Assembly: GCA_037176905.1 (NCBI GenBank)
Contig: JBBBWG010029255.1
Coordinates: forward strand, 1 to 46,452
Direction: 5' to 3'
Source: Azolla pinnata
Taxonomy: Eukaryota > Streptophyta > Polypodiopsida > Salviniales > Salviniaceae
DNA length: 46,452 nt
The notes below the pieces were generated by a model. The model saw only the letters and a list, made by a program, of their open reading frames with translations. It made no database searches and was not told the DNA's origin. Made by a program: the position numbers and the translations under genes. How positions within the stretch are numbered: the first letter of the stretch is position 1; each line of letters starts with the position of its first letter. Shown piece after piece: positions 22,670-35,479 of this stretch.

Positions 22670-25318
22670 GCCGACTCTTTTAACAATGGTCATACGTACG
22701 TACTATGGTTGCAAGGAGACATATCTGGCAGTCGACATCGCTACTATAATAAGATTTGTGTGTATCTAAATCGTGGGAGGGAGGGACGACAGTGCAACCG
22801 ATCCGATGGGTTCAAGTCCAGGTGAATCATAATGTTTACAGATTCATAACAATGGGATCTCGACCACTTCCGTTGCTACAGTTCCTGGTAGAAGGAGATG
22901 ATGCAGGATCTGGCTTGGGATTGCTCGTGGCAGCTGTATCGATTCTAGCATGCGTCATGCTGGCTTGCTGGTATTGATGGCAGCGGCCCTAGGCAAAGCT
23001 CCCAGGCCCAACGGGGCTGCCGATTGTCGGGAATCTGCCGCTGTTGATGCTGTTGACGCGGAAGCTCCCGATGTACTAGGCGCTGCGGCAGCTGAGCGAG
23101 CGTCGTGGCGCGCTCATGGGCCTCCGCCTTGGATCGGTTCCTGTCTTGGTCGCGTCCACACCGCAGGCCGCCCATCTGGTGTTGAGCCCATCTGGTGTTG
23201 CAAGCCCATGACCACGAGCTCTCTGGTCGTGCACCCACCGTGGCGGGCTCACTCTTCTGCGGCTCGCCAGGCCTTGACGCTTGCGACATCCTCTTCTCAC
23301 AGCCCGGCCCTTACTGGAAGCTCATGCGCCAGCTCTACACCACCTATCTCTTCTCCATCGAACGCATCCTCTCCTTCGGGTACTTTATTGCAGTCACAGT
23401 TCTTGCTGCTCCTCCACCATTTGGTGTATCAGCACTGGCTCGACTTAACCGAGTTTAGCCGGCTTAGCGGCTTGCACGACTTTTTCTTGACTCAGCTCGT
23501 GCTCCAGATTCGTTAATTGGTTTCGGTTTGGCTCTGCTCTTTGCTCGAGCTTCTAGCTATTTGGTTTCGCTAGCTTCGGATCTTAAGCTGATTAAATGTT
23601 TTTCTTGTAAAAAAAAAAAAGATTAATCTCTAGACTTTTTGAAAAATATTTGGCCAGTTTGGTTGAAACTGTCGAAGTCTTAACCAGTTTGACCTAAAAC
23701 GTTTAAGTCCTAACCAGTTTAGTGGAAATCGTTGAACTCCTGACCAGTTTGGCCGAAACCGTTTAATTCTTAATTGGTTTGACAAAAACCGATTTAATTC
23801 TTAACAAATTTGGCTTGAGATCTCCTTTACCAAATAAACCAAGCTTGTTGCTGATACCTAACAATGTATTACTACTCACTCTATGTTTAATATGAGGAGC
23901 CCGTTACATTGTACATGTGATTACTCTTGATGTATGCGATGGTACCAACCTGAGCTGACCTCTGTTGATCTATCTTTTTTTGTTTTTCTTTACTAAGACC
24001 CTTGATCAAAGAATAGGTGCATTTGATGTTAATCTCGATTCTCAAGTCGAAGAAGGAGGATGTCATCATCCGCCACCGGTTTCACAAATGTACCACCAAC
24101 ATCATATCCCGAATGGTGTTCGGGAAGCGGCTAGTGGAGCTGTGCAGCTCTTTGTCCAATGCTAGTCGTGTTGGCGACTTCATGGACACCTTGTTGGAAG
24201 CCAATCGCTACTTGGGAGTCCTAAATATAGCCAATTTCTTCCCGTGGTTGGAGTGGATGGATCTATTGGTAAGTAGCATTTCTTAATGCTTCAATTCTCC
24301 TATGCTCCGACTTCCCTTACCGTGATTTTTTTTCCCTTCTCGATGGATGAATTCAAAGGGCCATAACCACATGATGAAGGCCATTTCCATGAGGCTGACT
24401 GAGTTTATTCACAACATTATCGATAGCCGGCGCAAGTCTAGGGCCGGTTCAAGGAAGCGTTTGACGACGTCGGATACTGTGGATTTCCTCGACATTCTAT
24501 TGGACTTGGTGGAACAGACAAAGGACGATAAGATTTCCATCATGAATGGCCAAGTCAAGGCCGTCTAAATGGTACATACTATTAAAGGCTTATTAATCGT
24601 TAAGGTAATGATAATAAAGAAAAGAGGGTTTTGCTATGATTCTAGATCCCCTTATGAAAGTAGGTAGCATCATTTAATAGACCCACAAACCTTAGGTTTG
24701 TGTGTTTTGATCAGCGATCTCACTTCATATTCATCTTCTACTAGGACATGTTCGAAGGGGGGACAGACACGTTGGCAGTCACGGCCGAGTGGGCGCTGGC
24801 GGAGCTTGTGGCCAACCAGGACCGGCTAAGGCTGGTGGAAGAAGAGCTTGATCGAGTTGTCAGCCACAATGGCGAGGTCGAGATCTCAGATCTCGCGAAC
24901 ATGCCGTATCTGAGCGCAACGGTGAAGGAGACAATGAGATTGCATCTGGTCATCCCTCTACTGATACCGCATCGGGCCATACAACCTTACGAAGTGGGTG
25001 GCTATGCAGTTGTACAGGGAACCCAAGTGATGGTGAACGTGTGGGCGATTGGCCGCAATCCGAGCGCGTGGGAAAACCCCCTCTAGTTCCACCCCCAGCG
25101 CTTCATGGAGAGCCACTCGAGCAACATTACAATGCATGGCCAAAGCTCGGCTTTCAGATTGTCCAGCTAATGCTAGCTAACCTCATTCACCACATCAACC
25201 TGCGACACTCCATGGTACCCACACTTGCTGAGTCTTGTAGAGGCGTCGTTTTGGCATTAGAAACCCCCCAATTGTAAAGGCCCGTCCCAAGCTTCATGCA
25301 TAGCCTCTCGCAACTTTA
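22670..25318 (+). pseudogene. P450 locus B, CYP71-clan pseudogene lacking the heme loop
   Basis: All four exons are recognisable. Exon 1 (22854 to about 23377) keeps the MGSR start and membrane anchor, but CGA has become TGA and TGG has become TAG near the Trp/Arg-rich linker, and frameshifts follow. Exon 2 (23998-24268) has the family's usual 271 nt but an early TAG (K-E-stop). Exon 3 (24359-24571) has TAA for Leu two codons before its end. Exon 4 (24745-25318) has GGTDTLAVTAEW, KETMRLH and NPL followed by TAG. It then skips from the HGQ region to the segment after the heme-binding Cys, so the FGSGRRICPA loop is deleted. It is non-functional as a P450. Confidence 0.92.
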
Positions 25319-25319
25319 T

Positions 25320-27122
25320 AAAAGATTATGACTTGTCCTAATTAGTTACAACTATTTTTGTAACATCTGTTTTAATGATTTAATTTTATGAAGCTCCATT
25401 TGTATCTTATTTCATTAGGTTTATTTTATCATATTAAATTGATAAATTTAATTTGATACGAGTAATCTATTAGATTTTTAATGAAGGTGGCCGCTCTTGT
25501 TTGTTATTTCATTCTTTTTGTCATAACATTACTTTTTCATTTATTTCTTTTACCCTAAAATTAAAAATTTAAATTTACAAAGCTTATAATATAACTTATT
25601 CATTTAGCTTTTGTTCACCATTTTGAACTCTCAAATTCAATTTAATTCGAAAAAAATATTACCCTTTTTATACAAACGGTCGCTCTTGTCTGTTCTATCC
25701 TTACTTTTGTTATAATTTTAATTTTTTCTTTAATGTCTCTCACCTTAAATCTAATAATTTAGTTTGACAAAGTCATGATATATCTTGCTTCCTTAACTCT
25801 TATTACCATTTTGAACTCGAAAATTCAATTTAACACGAGAAAAGGTATGAGATTTTTAAGGCATGTGCTTGCTCTTGTTTTTCTTGTGTTCTTTTTGTCA
25901 CAACTTTACTTTTTCTTTCATGTCGCTCTCTCTAAATTTAAAAACTTTAGATTTAAAAAGCCAATAATATAGTTTACTTCATTAACTTTTATTTAGCATT
26001 TTGAACTCTTAAATCTAATCTCATACGATAAAATTATGACCTTTGTAATGCCGACAGTTGCTCTTATATGCTCCTCCTTATTTTTGCCACAACTTTACTC
26101 TTTCATTTATGTCTCTTGCCTTAAATTTATAAATTTAGATTTATAAAGCCCATAATGTATCTTACTTAACTTTGATTCATTGTTTTGAACTCTGAAATTC
26201 GATTTTATACGAGGAAGTTATGACCTTTATAATGAAGGCGATCACTATACTTTGTTCCTCCCTTCTTTTTACCAACACTTTACTTTTTGCTTCATGTCTC
26301 TTAGCTTGAATTTTAAATTTTAGATTTAGTAAGCACATAATGTAACCTAAGTCTTTAGCTTTGATTTACTATTTTGAACTCTTTAATCCGATTTCATTCG
26401 AGAAATCTATAAGTTTTTTGATATAGGCGGTTGCTTTTATGTGTTCCTCTCTTATTTCTGCTATAACTTTACTCTTTCTTTAATGTCTCTCACCCTAAAT
26501 TTAAAAATTTAAATTTACATATCATATAATGTAGCCCAATTCTTTAGCTTTAAATCACCATTTTAAACTTTCAAATCCGATTTTATAGGAGAAATATATA
26601 AACGTTTTAATAGAGGTGGTCACTCTTCTTTCTTTTTATCGTAACTTTACTAATTTCTCCAACATGTCTCTCGCCTTTAATTTAGAAGTTTAGATTTTAA
26701 AAGCCAATGATATAGCCTACTTCCTCAACTTTGATTTACCATTCTAAACTGTGAAATCCGATTTGATACGAGGAAGCTATGAGTTTTTTATTGCATATGG
26801 TCTCTCTTATGTCTGCTAGAACTTTACTTTTTCCTTAATTGATTTGCATTGAATATAAAAATTTAATTATACAAAGCTCATAATGTATCTTACTTCCTTA
26901 GTTTTAATTGATCATTTTCAACTCTCAAATCTGATTTTATACGAGGAGATTTTAGTGCATGTAGTCATTCTTGTTTGTTCTACCCTTATTTCTGTCGTAA
27001 CTTCCCTTTTTCGTTTGTATCTCTCGCCTTGAATTTAGAAATTTAGATCTATAAAGCCAATAATTTACCTTACTTCCGTAGCTTTGGTTCATCATTTTTA
27101 ACTCTCAAATCGAATTTTATAC
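25320..27122 (-). repeat. Diverged satellite array, about ten monomers, reverse orientation
   Basis: The same landmarks as behind locus A (GGTCGCTCTTGTTTGTT, ACTTTACTTTTTC, AAATTTAGATTTA, TTGAACTCTCAAATCCGATTT) recur about every 180 bp. The array ends inside sequence matching the last bases of P450 exon 1 and intron 1, which start locus C. Confidence 0.88.
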
Positions 27123-28990
27123 TATCTTTTGGGTAATTTACTATCGTAACCGTTCCTGCTGCTCCTCCACCATTGGTACGAACACTGGTTTGGCTTAACT
27201 GAGTTTAGCCAACTTAGTGGCTTTGACAACTTTGTTTTGACTTAGCTTGTGCTTGAGATTTGTTAATTGGTTTCGGTTTAGCTCGAGGCTCTAGCTATTC
27301 GGTTTCGCTAGCTTCGGGTCTTAAGCTCATTAAATGCTTTTGTTCCAAAAAAAATACTAATCTTTTGATACTTGTTTTTCTAGTTTGGCCTAAATCGTTC
27401 GAGGTCTTAACAAGTTTGGCCGAAACTGTCAAAAGTCTTAACCAGTTTGGCCTAAATCGATTTAGTCTTAACCATTTTAGCCAAAAACATTGAAGTCCTA
27501 ACCAGTTTGGCCAAAACCATTTAAGTCTTAATCGATTTGGCCCGAAACCACTTAAGCCAAGCCCGTTGTTGACAGCTAACTATGTACTACTACTCACTCT
27601 ATGTTTAAAAAGAGGAACCCTTTACATTGTACATGTGGTTCCTCATGATATATGCAATGGTCTCATGATCTATCTTTATTTTTTCTTTACTAAAACACCT
27701 GATCAAAGAATAGGTGCATTTGATGTTGTGCTCAATCCTTGAGGCCGAGAAAGAGGATGTCATAATCCGCCATCGGTTTCACACATGCACCACCAACATC
27801 ATATCCCGAATGGTGTTTGGGAAGGGGCTAGAGGAGCTGTGCAGCCCTTTGTCTAGCGCTAGTCGCGTTGGCGACTTCATGGAGTCACACCTTGTTGGAA
27901 GCCATCCACTACTTGGATGTCCTTAATATAGCCGACTTCTTCCCTTGGTTGGAGTGGATGGATCTACAACTAAGTAGCATTTCTTGATACTTCAATTCTC
28001 TACACTCCAAATTCCCTTACTGTCGTTGCTATTTTCTTGCCCGAAGGATGAATCTGAAGGGCCATAACCACATGATGAAGGCCATTTCCACGAGGTTGAC
28101 AAATTTTATGCACGATATTATGGGTGGCGGACGCAAGTCTAGGGCCGCTTCAAGCAAGCGGTCGACGATGTCGGACAACGTGGACTTCTTCGACATTCTA
28201 ATGGACATGGTGGAACAAACAAAGGACGATGAGATTCCCATCGTGGATGACCACGTTAAGGTTGTCTTAATGGTGCATATTATTAAAGGCTTATAAATCG
28301 TTAAGTTAATGATGATAAACAATTGACAAAAATAAAGCAAGAATGGGGAGGTTTTGCCATCATCCTAGATCCCAATACGAAGGTGGCTAGCCTCTTTTTT
28401 ATAGACCCACAAACCTTAGGTTTGTGTGTTTAGACCAGCGATCTCACATCATATTCGTCTCTTATGGGGACATGTTCGAAGGGGGACGGACACGTCGACA
28501 GTCACGGTCGAGTGGGCGTTGGCGAAGCTCATGTCCAACCAGGACCGGCTAAGCCTAAACCCTAAACCGGTCGGCCATGGTAGGGAGGTTGAGATCTCAG
28601 ATCTCACGAAGATGCCATATCTGAGCGTAGTGGTGAAGGAGACGTTGAGGTTGCATCTAGTCATCCCTCTATTGATACCGCATCGAGCAACCCAGTCTTA
28701 CGAAATGGTTGGCAATGGAGTTGTCCAGCGGAGCCAAGTGATGGTGAAACTGTGGGCGATCGAGCAACATTGCAATGCATGGCCAAAGCTTTGGGTTCTT
28801 GCCCTTTGGATCGGCGTGCTGCATGTGCCTAGCTTGGAAGCTCGACTTTCGGATCGTCCAGCTAATCTTGGATAACCTCGTTCACCGTATCGACCTGTGA
28901 CACTCCACAGTACCCAAACTTGCCAAGTCTCTTAGAGGCATCGTTTTGGCATTAGAAACCCCTTGGTTGTAAAGGCCCGTCTCAAGCTTC
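27123..28990 (+). pseudogene. P450 locus C, pseudogene without exon 1
   Basis: The locus begins at the exon 1/intron 1 boundary (the CTTTTGGGTAATTTACT equivalent of CTTTCGGGTACTTTACT), so start codon, anchor and helix C are gone. The exon 2 acceptor AAG has become AAA (about 27693) and its donor GTAAGT has become CTAAGT (about 27970). Exon 3 is about 28059-28273. Exon 4 (about 28471-28880) keeps TVEWALAKL and KETLRLH but lacks the segment from WAIG to the PERF motif, and a one-base loss in the heme loop shifts the frame. Confidence 0.9.
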
Positions 28991-29790
28991 CAATACAACC
29001 TCTTGCAATTTTATAAAAGATTATGACTTTTCCTGATTAGGTATGACTATGCTTATAACAACTTTTATAATAATTTAGTTCTAAAAAGCTCATAATATAT
29101 CTTACTTCCTTAGATTTATTTGATGATTTTAAACTCAAAAATACGATTTTATACAAGCAAGCTATTAGCTCTTTAATGCAGTTCTTTATTTTTTCTCCCG
29201 CCCTAAATTTAAAATGTTAGATATACAAAGCCTATAATTTGGCCTACTTTCTTAGCCTTTGTTTATCATTTCAAACTCTTAGATCTAATTTAATACGAGC
29301 TAAAGATATGACCTTTTCAATACAAGTAGTTGCTCTTGTTTGTTTTTTCATTATTTTTGTCATAACTTTATTTTTTCTTTCATGCCTCTCACCTTAAATC
29401 TAATAATTTAGTTTTTTAAAAGTCATGATATATTATCTTTCCTTAACTTTGATTCACCATTTTAAACCCCAAATCCGATTTCATACGTGGAAGCTATTAG
29501 CTTTTTAAGGTATGTACTCGTTCTTGTTTGTCTGTGCCTTCTTTTTGTTATAACTTTGCTTTTCACTTCATATTGTTTTCCTTAAATTTAGAAATTTAGA
29601 TCTAAAAAGCCAATAATATAACTTCATTAGCTTGGATTTATAAATTTGAATTCTCAGATTTGATCTGATACGATTAAGTTACGACCTGTAGGCGGTCACT
29701 CTTAGTTGCTCCTTTCTTATTTCTGCTGTAACTTTATTCTATCTTTTATGTCTCTCACCTTAAATTTAAAAATTTAGATTTACAAAGTTA
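28990..29790 (-). repeat. Diverged satellite array between loci C and D, reverse orientation
   Basis: Four to five monomers with the GGTCACTCTTAG / TTGCTCTTGTTTGTT, CATAACTTTATTTTTTC and TTAAATTTAGAAATTTAGAT landmarks. Confidence 0.82.
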
Positions 29791-29819
29791 AACAAAAAAG
29801 TCAAACCACTTATATCTGA

Positions 29820-32060
29820 TTTAGAACTTTTCGAACTGACTATATATGAGCTGAGAAGGACTTGTTCTAGAAAGAGTTTCACGGACAAGCACATGCCACA
29901 ATTTCGACCACCTCTGCTTTGTTTGTTTATTTTGTGTCTATGTAATAGTACGTGCGAGAAGGGGGCTTTCAACCATGGGCCTGTTTTTTGACTTTTGTGC
30001 TGCAAAAGGGAGCCTTGAAAGACAAATACCCATCCCAATTTTCCACACCACACTAGGATCATGAGAGACAGAGAAGAAGGGAGAGGGGGAGGGAGAGTTG
30101 GAAGGCTTTGGAATGCTTCGGCTTGGGCGACATTTTCTCGACGCGGCTTGTGCTTGAGATTCGTTAATTGGTTCTGGTTTAGCTCCGGTTTGCTTGAGGT
30201 TTTGGCTATTCTGTTTTGCTAGCTTTGGGTCTTAAGCCGATTACATGCTCTTCTTGCAAAGAAAATATTAATCTTTTAATATCCTTTTTTTATAGTTTGG
30301 CCTGAATCGTTTGAGGTCATAACCAGTTTGGCCGAAACCGTCCAAGTCTTAACCAATTTGGCCTGAATCGTTTAAGTCCGAACTAGTTTAGCCGAAACTG
30401 TTGAAGTCTTAACCAATTTGGCTGAAACTGTTTAAGTCTTAATCAATTTGGCTGAAACCAGTTTAATTCTTAAATGGTTTGCTTGAGATCTTCATAACCA
30501 ATTAAACCAAGCCCGTTCCTGATACCTAATTATGTACTACTACTAACACTATGTTTAATAAGAGGACCGCTTTAGATTGTACATGTGATTACTGCTGATG
30601 TATGTGATCGTAACAACCTGACTTGACCTCTCTTGATCTATAGTTTGTTTTTTCTTTACTAAGACCCCTGATCAAAGAAGAGGTGCATTTCATGTTGAGC
30701 TCGATCCTCGAGCTCCAGAAGGAGGATGTCATCATCCATCATCGGCTTCACACATGCACCAACAACATCATATCCCGAATGGCTTTCGGGAAGCGGCTAG
30801 AGGAGCTGTGCAGCCCATTGTCCGGTGCTAGTCGCGCTGGCGAGTTCATGGACACCGTGTTCGAAGCCATCCACTACTTGGGCGTCCAAAATATAGCCGA
30901 CTTCCTCCCCTGGTTTGAGTGGATGGATCTACAAGTAAGTAGCTTTTCTCCACACTTGAATTCTCTTACGCTCCGACCTCCCTTACCATCATTGCTTTTT
31001 TCATGCCCGATGGATGAATTCGAAGGGCCATAGCCACAAGATTAAAGCCCTTTCCATGAGGCTGACCAAGTTTATCCATGACATCATTGATGGCCGGCGC
31101 AAGTTTAGGGCCGCTTCGAGCAAGTGGTCAACGACATCGGGCACCATGGACATCCTCGACATTCTATTGCACATCGTGGTACAGACAAAGGATGATGAGG
31201 TGTCTATCATGGACAGCCACATTAAGGCTGTCTTAATGGTATATACTATTAAAGGCTTACTAATGGTAAAGTCAGCCTTTAATAGTAAGATGATAGTAAG
31301 ATTTGAGAGAATTGGGAAAAAGAAAGTAAGATTTGAGAGGTTTTGCGATTAACCCAAATTCTCTCATGAAAGTATCTAGCCTCCTTTTATAGACCCAAAA
31401 ACCTTAGGTTTGTGTGTGTAGATTAGCGATCTCATATCATATTCATCTCCTACCAGGACATGTTCGGAGGGGGAACAAACACATCGGCAACCACGGCCGA
31501 GTGGGCGTTGGCAGAGCGTATGCCAACTAGGACCAACTAAGGTTGGTGGAAGAAGAGCTTGACAGAGTTGTTGGCCATGGCGGTGAGGTCGAGATCTGAG
31601 ATCTCGTGAACATGCCATATCTGAGCGCAGTGGTGAAAGAGACGATGAGATTGCATCCTGTCGCCCCTCTATTGATACCGCATCGGGCAACAAAGTCCTA
31701 TGAAGTGGGTGGCTATGGAGTTGTCCAAGGGACCCAAGTGATGGTGAACGTGTGGGCGATCGGCCACAATCCAACCATGTGGGAAAACCCTCTCCGATTC
31801 CATCCCGAGCGCTTCCTGGAGAGCCACTCGAGTAACATTGCAATTCATGGCCAGAACTTCGGGTTCTTGCCCTTTGGATCAGGGCGCCGCATCTGTCCGG
31901 CTCGGAAGCTTGGCTTTCTCAGTGTCTAGTTAATCCTCTTCTCACCAGATCAACTTGCGACACTCCATGGTACCCAAACTTGCCGCGTCCTCTGGAGGCA
32001 TGGTTTTGGAATTAGAAACCCCATTGATTGTTAAGGCCTATCCCAAGCAACCTCATGGAA
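29820..32060 (+). pseudogene. P450 locus D, pseudogene without exon 1
   Basis: A TATA-like TATATATG (29841-29848) and the leader's early part are present. At about 30115 the sequence jumps into intron 1, losing the upstream ORFs and exon 1. Exon 2 (about 30667-30933) and exon 3 (about 31025-31237) remain open. Exon 4 (from about 31459) carries GGTNTS where the oxygen-binding helix should read GTDTS. It also has a frameshift, CAG to TAG and TCA to TGA changes, then a clean stretch with KETMRLHP, PERF and FGSGRRICPA that ends at a premature TAG (31927). Confidence 0.9.
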
Positions 32061-32179
32061 CTTTATGGAAGCGTATTTCTTTTTATACTATTTTATTAAA
32101 TAATAAAAAAATATAATGTATAAAATAGTTTATAAGAAATACTTTTAAATAATTTTTTAAGATTAGACTTCGTGAGGTG

Positions 32180-32660
32180 TTTAGTTTGCCGAAAATGTGA
32201 AGTAAACACGCGTCTAATTTGAATTAAACGTACATCTAATTAGTAGAAGAATATGTAGTGTACATGTGGTAAATAAGCAAGAAACTAGTAGAAAACATGC
32301 AGTACAGTAACATTAAACTTGTAGTAAACATTCCACAAAATAGCAGTGACTATGCAGCAAACTTGTAATAAACATGTAAGAAACTTGAAGAAAACTGTGC
32401 ATCTACAATGAAAGTAAACATATAGTAAACTATGCATTTATGGTCGCGGTAAACATGTTATAAACGTCTATAGTCGCGATAAATAACAGTGAACAATGCA
32501 TTTACAATCACGACAAATCTTGGGGTAAATGAGTGGTAAGGCTCACATTTAAAGTCGCAGTAAATCTCAACGTGTCTATAGCCCTGCTAAAACTTGCGAT
32601 AAACGAGTGGTAAGACTTGCGTCTACAATCGCGATAAAAGAATGCAGGAAATTGGTTAAG
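32180..32660. repeat. Degenerate TAAAC-rich repeat behind locus D
   Basis: Short related phrases recur: GTAAACATG, AGTAAACT, GTCTATAGTCGCGATAAA, GAGTGGTAAG. The same block is found behind P450 gene F (about 40145-40610), so it was copied with the gene. Confidence 0.75.
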
Positions 32661-32799
32661 TCTGTTTCTGTGACAGTTACCGCGACTTTACCAAAAAAAA
32701 AAGAATAAATTTCACAATAAATAGTGCGTCAAACTGGCCAATACCTTGTAATACTTCTTTTTTTTCGCAACTTTACTGTTTCTTTCTTGTTTCTCACCC

Positions 32800-34330
32800 T
32801 GAATTTAGAGATTTAGTTTATTACAAGGAAGTACGCTAAATTATGAGCTTTTTAGAACTAAATTTTTAAAATTAAGGTGGGAGTCATGAAAGAAAAAATA
32901 AAGTTGTGCCAAGAATATGCCACGAACAGACAAGAGCGACACTTGCATGAAAAAGCTAATAACTTCCTCATATGAAATGGAATTTGAGGGTTCAAAATGG
33001 TGAATCAAAGCTAAATATGTAGGTTAAATTATGGGCTTTGTAGGTCTAAATATAATAAATTTAAGGCAAGAAACATGAAGGAAATAGTAAAGTTGTGGTA
33101 GAAATCAAGGAGAAAGAAACAAAACTGACCACCTGATTCATCATATACAATTAGATTTGAGAATTTAAAATGATTAATAAAAGCTAAGGAAGTAAGATAC
33201 GTTATGGGCTCTATAGATCTAAATTTATAAATTCAAGGCAAGAGACATAAATGAAAAAGTAAAATTATAGCAAAAATGAGGGAGGAATAAACCAGAGCGA
33301 CCACTTGCATTAGAAAGTTAATAGTTTCCTCGTATAAAATCGGATTTGAGAGTTCAAATTGGTTAATAAAAGTTAAGGAAACAAGTTATATTATAAGCTC
33401 TATAGAACTAAATTTTTAAATTCACGACGATAGTTATAAATGAAAGGGTAAAGTTTTGGCAAGAATAAGGGAGGAACAAACTAGAACGACTGCCTGCATT
33501 AAAAAGTTGATAGTTTCATTGTATGAAATTGAATTTGAGAGTTCAAAATGGTCAATCAAGGCTAAAGAACTAGGGTGCATTATGGCCTCTATAGATATAA
33601 ATTTCTAGATTTATGGGGAGAGACATGAATGAAAGAGTAAGCTTATGACAAAAATGAGGGAGGAACAAACTGGAGTGACCGCATGCATTAAAACGTTCAT
33701 TCCATCCTCGAATGAAATCAAATTTGAAAGTTTAGAAATGGCTACATTATGAGCTTTGTAAAAACTAAATTTATAGATTTAAAGGGAGACACAAGAAAGA
33801 AAAATTTACGTTGTGGTAGAAATAAGGCAGGAGTAGCCACGAGTAACCACGAGTAACCACTTACATTAAAAAGCTCATAACTTCCTCGTATAAAATTGGA
33901 TTTTAGAGTTTTCAAAATAGTGAATCGAACCTAAAGAATTGGGCCAGATTATTGGCTTTGTAAATCTAAATTTATAAATTCAAAGACATAAAGGAAAAAG
34001 TAAAGTTGTAATAGAAAGATGGTGAGAACAAACAAGAGATCATAGTTTTCTCATATGAAATTGGATTTAATGGTTTAGAATGGTGACTCAAAAGTAAGCA
34101 AGATACATTTTGGGCTTTGTTTATCTAAATTTATAAGAATAAAGGAGACAGACAAGAAAGAAATAGTAAAGTTGTGGTACAAAGAAATTAGGAAAACACA
34201 AGAGCGACTGCTTGCATTATAAACCTCATAGTTTCCTTGTATCAAATCAGATTTGAGGCTTTGCAAATGGTGAATCAAAGTTAAGGAAATAGGTTACATT
34301 ATGAGTTTTGCAGAACTAAATTTTTAGATT
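32800..34330 (+). repeat. Diverged satellite array behind locus D, forward orientation
   Basis: About eight monomers of about 180 bp with the box AAAAAGCTCATAACTTCCTCGTAT (variants near 32948, 33313, 33502, 33684, 33866, 34040 and 34217). This is followed by GGATTTGAGAGTTCAAAATGG, GTGAATCAAAGC, AAGGCAAGAGACATAAATG and GAGCGACCGCCTGCATT. Orientation is opposite to the arrays behind loci A, B and C. Confidence 0.88.
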
Positions 34331-34406
34331 TAAAAATACGTGTGAGTATTCGTAAGTGTATTTGATTTATTTATAAAATACACATTTTTTTACATGAAAA
34401 ATTACC

Positions 34407-34542
34407 TAACAAATTTATTACTTAATTTTAGCATCCACTAAAATTAGAAATTACAAATTGACACCTAGTAAAACTAGGTATTAATCTACATACAATGTCT
34501 AATTTTAACAAGCGTTAAAATGTAAATGATGAGTTTGTTAGG
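34407..34542. repeat. Imperfect inverted repeat (foldback) before the hexamer tract
   Basis: CCTAACAAATTTATTACTTA at 34407 onward is complementary, with mismatches, to the stretch ending TGAGTTTGTTAGG near 34542. Both arms contain TCTAATTTTA or its complement TAAAATTAGA. Arms of about 45 bp enclose about 45 bp. The right arm is also the start of the composite unit that follows. Confidence 0.65.
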
Positions 34543-35280
34543 CACAAACACAAGCACAAAGACAAGCACGAGCACGAGCACAAGCACAAGCACAAGCACA
34601 GGCACAAGCACAAGCACAGGCACAAGCAGAGGCACAGGCCCATATTCAATGCTAATGAATTCATTGGACGTAAATTTCCGAGGAGAGAAAAAACTAGGCG
34701 TTAATCTACATAGAATGTCTAATTTTAGCAAGCATTAAAATGTAAATGATCAATTTGTTAGGCAGAGGCACAAAGTCAAGCAGGCCCAGATTGAATGCTA
34801 ATCAATTGATTGGACGTAAATTTCCAGCGAGAGATAAAACTAGGCGTTAATCTGCATAGAATGTCTAATTTTAGCAGTCATTAAAATGTAAATGATCAAT
34901 TTGTTGAGGCACAAACACAAGCACAAACACAAGCACAAGCACAGCACCAACACAAACACAAGCACAGGCACAAGCACAAGCATAGGCACATATCGAATGC
35001 TAATCAATTGATCAGACGTAAATTTACTGCGAGAAATAAAACTAGGTGTTAATACGTACATAGAAAGTCTAATTTTAGCAGGCATTAAAATGTAAATGAT
35101 CAATTTGTTAAGCACAGGAACAGGCACAGGCACANNNNNNNNNNNNNNNNNNNNNNNNNNNNNNNNNNNNNNNNNNNNNNNNNNNNNNNNNNNNNNNNNN
35201 NNNNNNNNNNNNNNNNNNNNNNNNNNNNNNNNNNACAGGCACAGGCACATGCACAGGCACAAGCATAGGCACAATCCCTG
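34495..35280. repeat. Composite tandem repeat with CACAAG/CACAGG hexamer tracts
   Basis: Four units begin with a form of ATGTCTAATTTTAGCAAGC (near 34495, 34715, 34859 and 35068). Each continues with TAAAATGTAAATGATCAATTTG, a tract of CACAAG/CACAGG/CACAAA hexamers, then TCGAATGCTAATCAATTGAT and GCGAGAGATAAAACTAGG. The fourth unit contains the second assembly gap. The hexamers give artefactual Thr/Ser and Val/Leu/Pro frames. A fifth, separate unit lies at about 41860-41955. Confidence 0.85.
35135..35234. other. Assembly gap (100 N)
   Basis: 100 N inside the ACAGGC hexamer tract, so the true length of the tract is unknown. Confidence 0.98.
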
Positions 35281-35479
35281 CATGTGACCCTAGAGAGAGA
35301 GAGAGAGAGAGGGAGTCCAGCGGAGAAGATGAGAGCGACCGTGCGACAGAAGAGGGAGGAGAGAAGAAGAGCAAGAAAGAATGCGAGATTGTGAGCGTGG
35401 GCGAGAGATTTCTAGGGTTTCCTCTGCTCCATCTTTCTTATCCCCCACAAACCTCTCTCTCTCTCTCTATTTGTTTGAC

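Noticed and set aside
22945..23516. Long alternative frames (114 and 188 codons) over P450 exon 1 of locus B, and similar ones in F and G
   Set aside because: GC-rich exon 1 is open in several frames. Only one frame gives the P450 motifs, and the same shadows recur in each copy.
34486..35374. Frames rich in Thr/Ser or Val/Leu/Pro around the second gap
   Set aside because: Translation of CACAAG/CACAGG hexamers, with N run through the frame; not genes.
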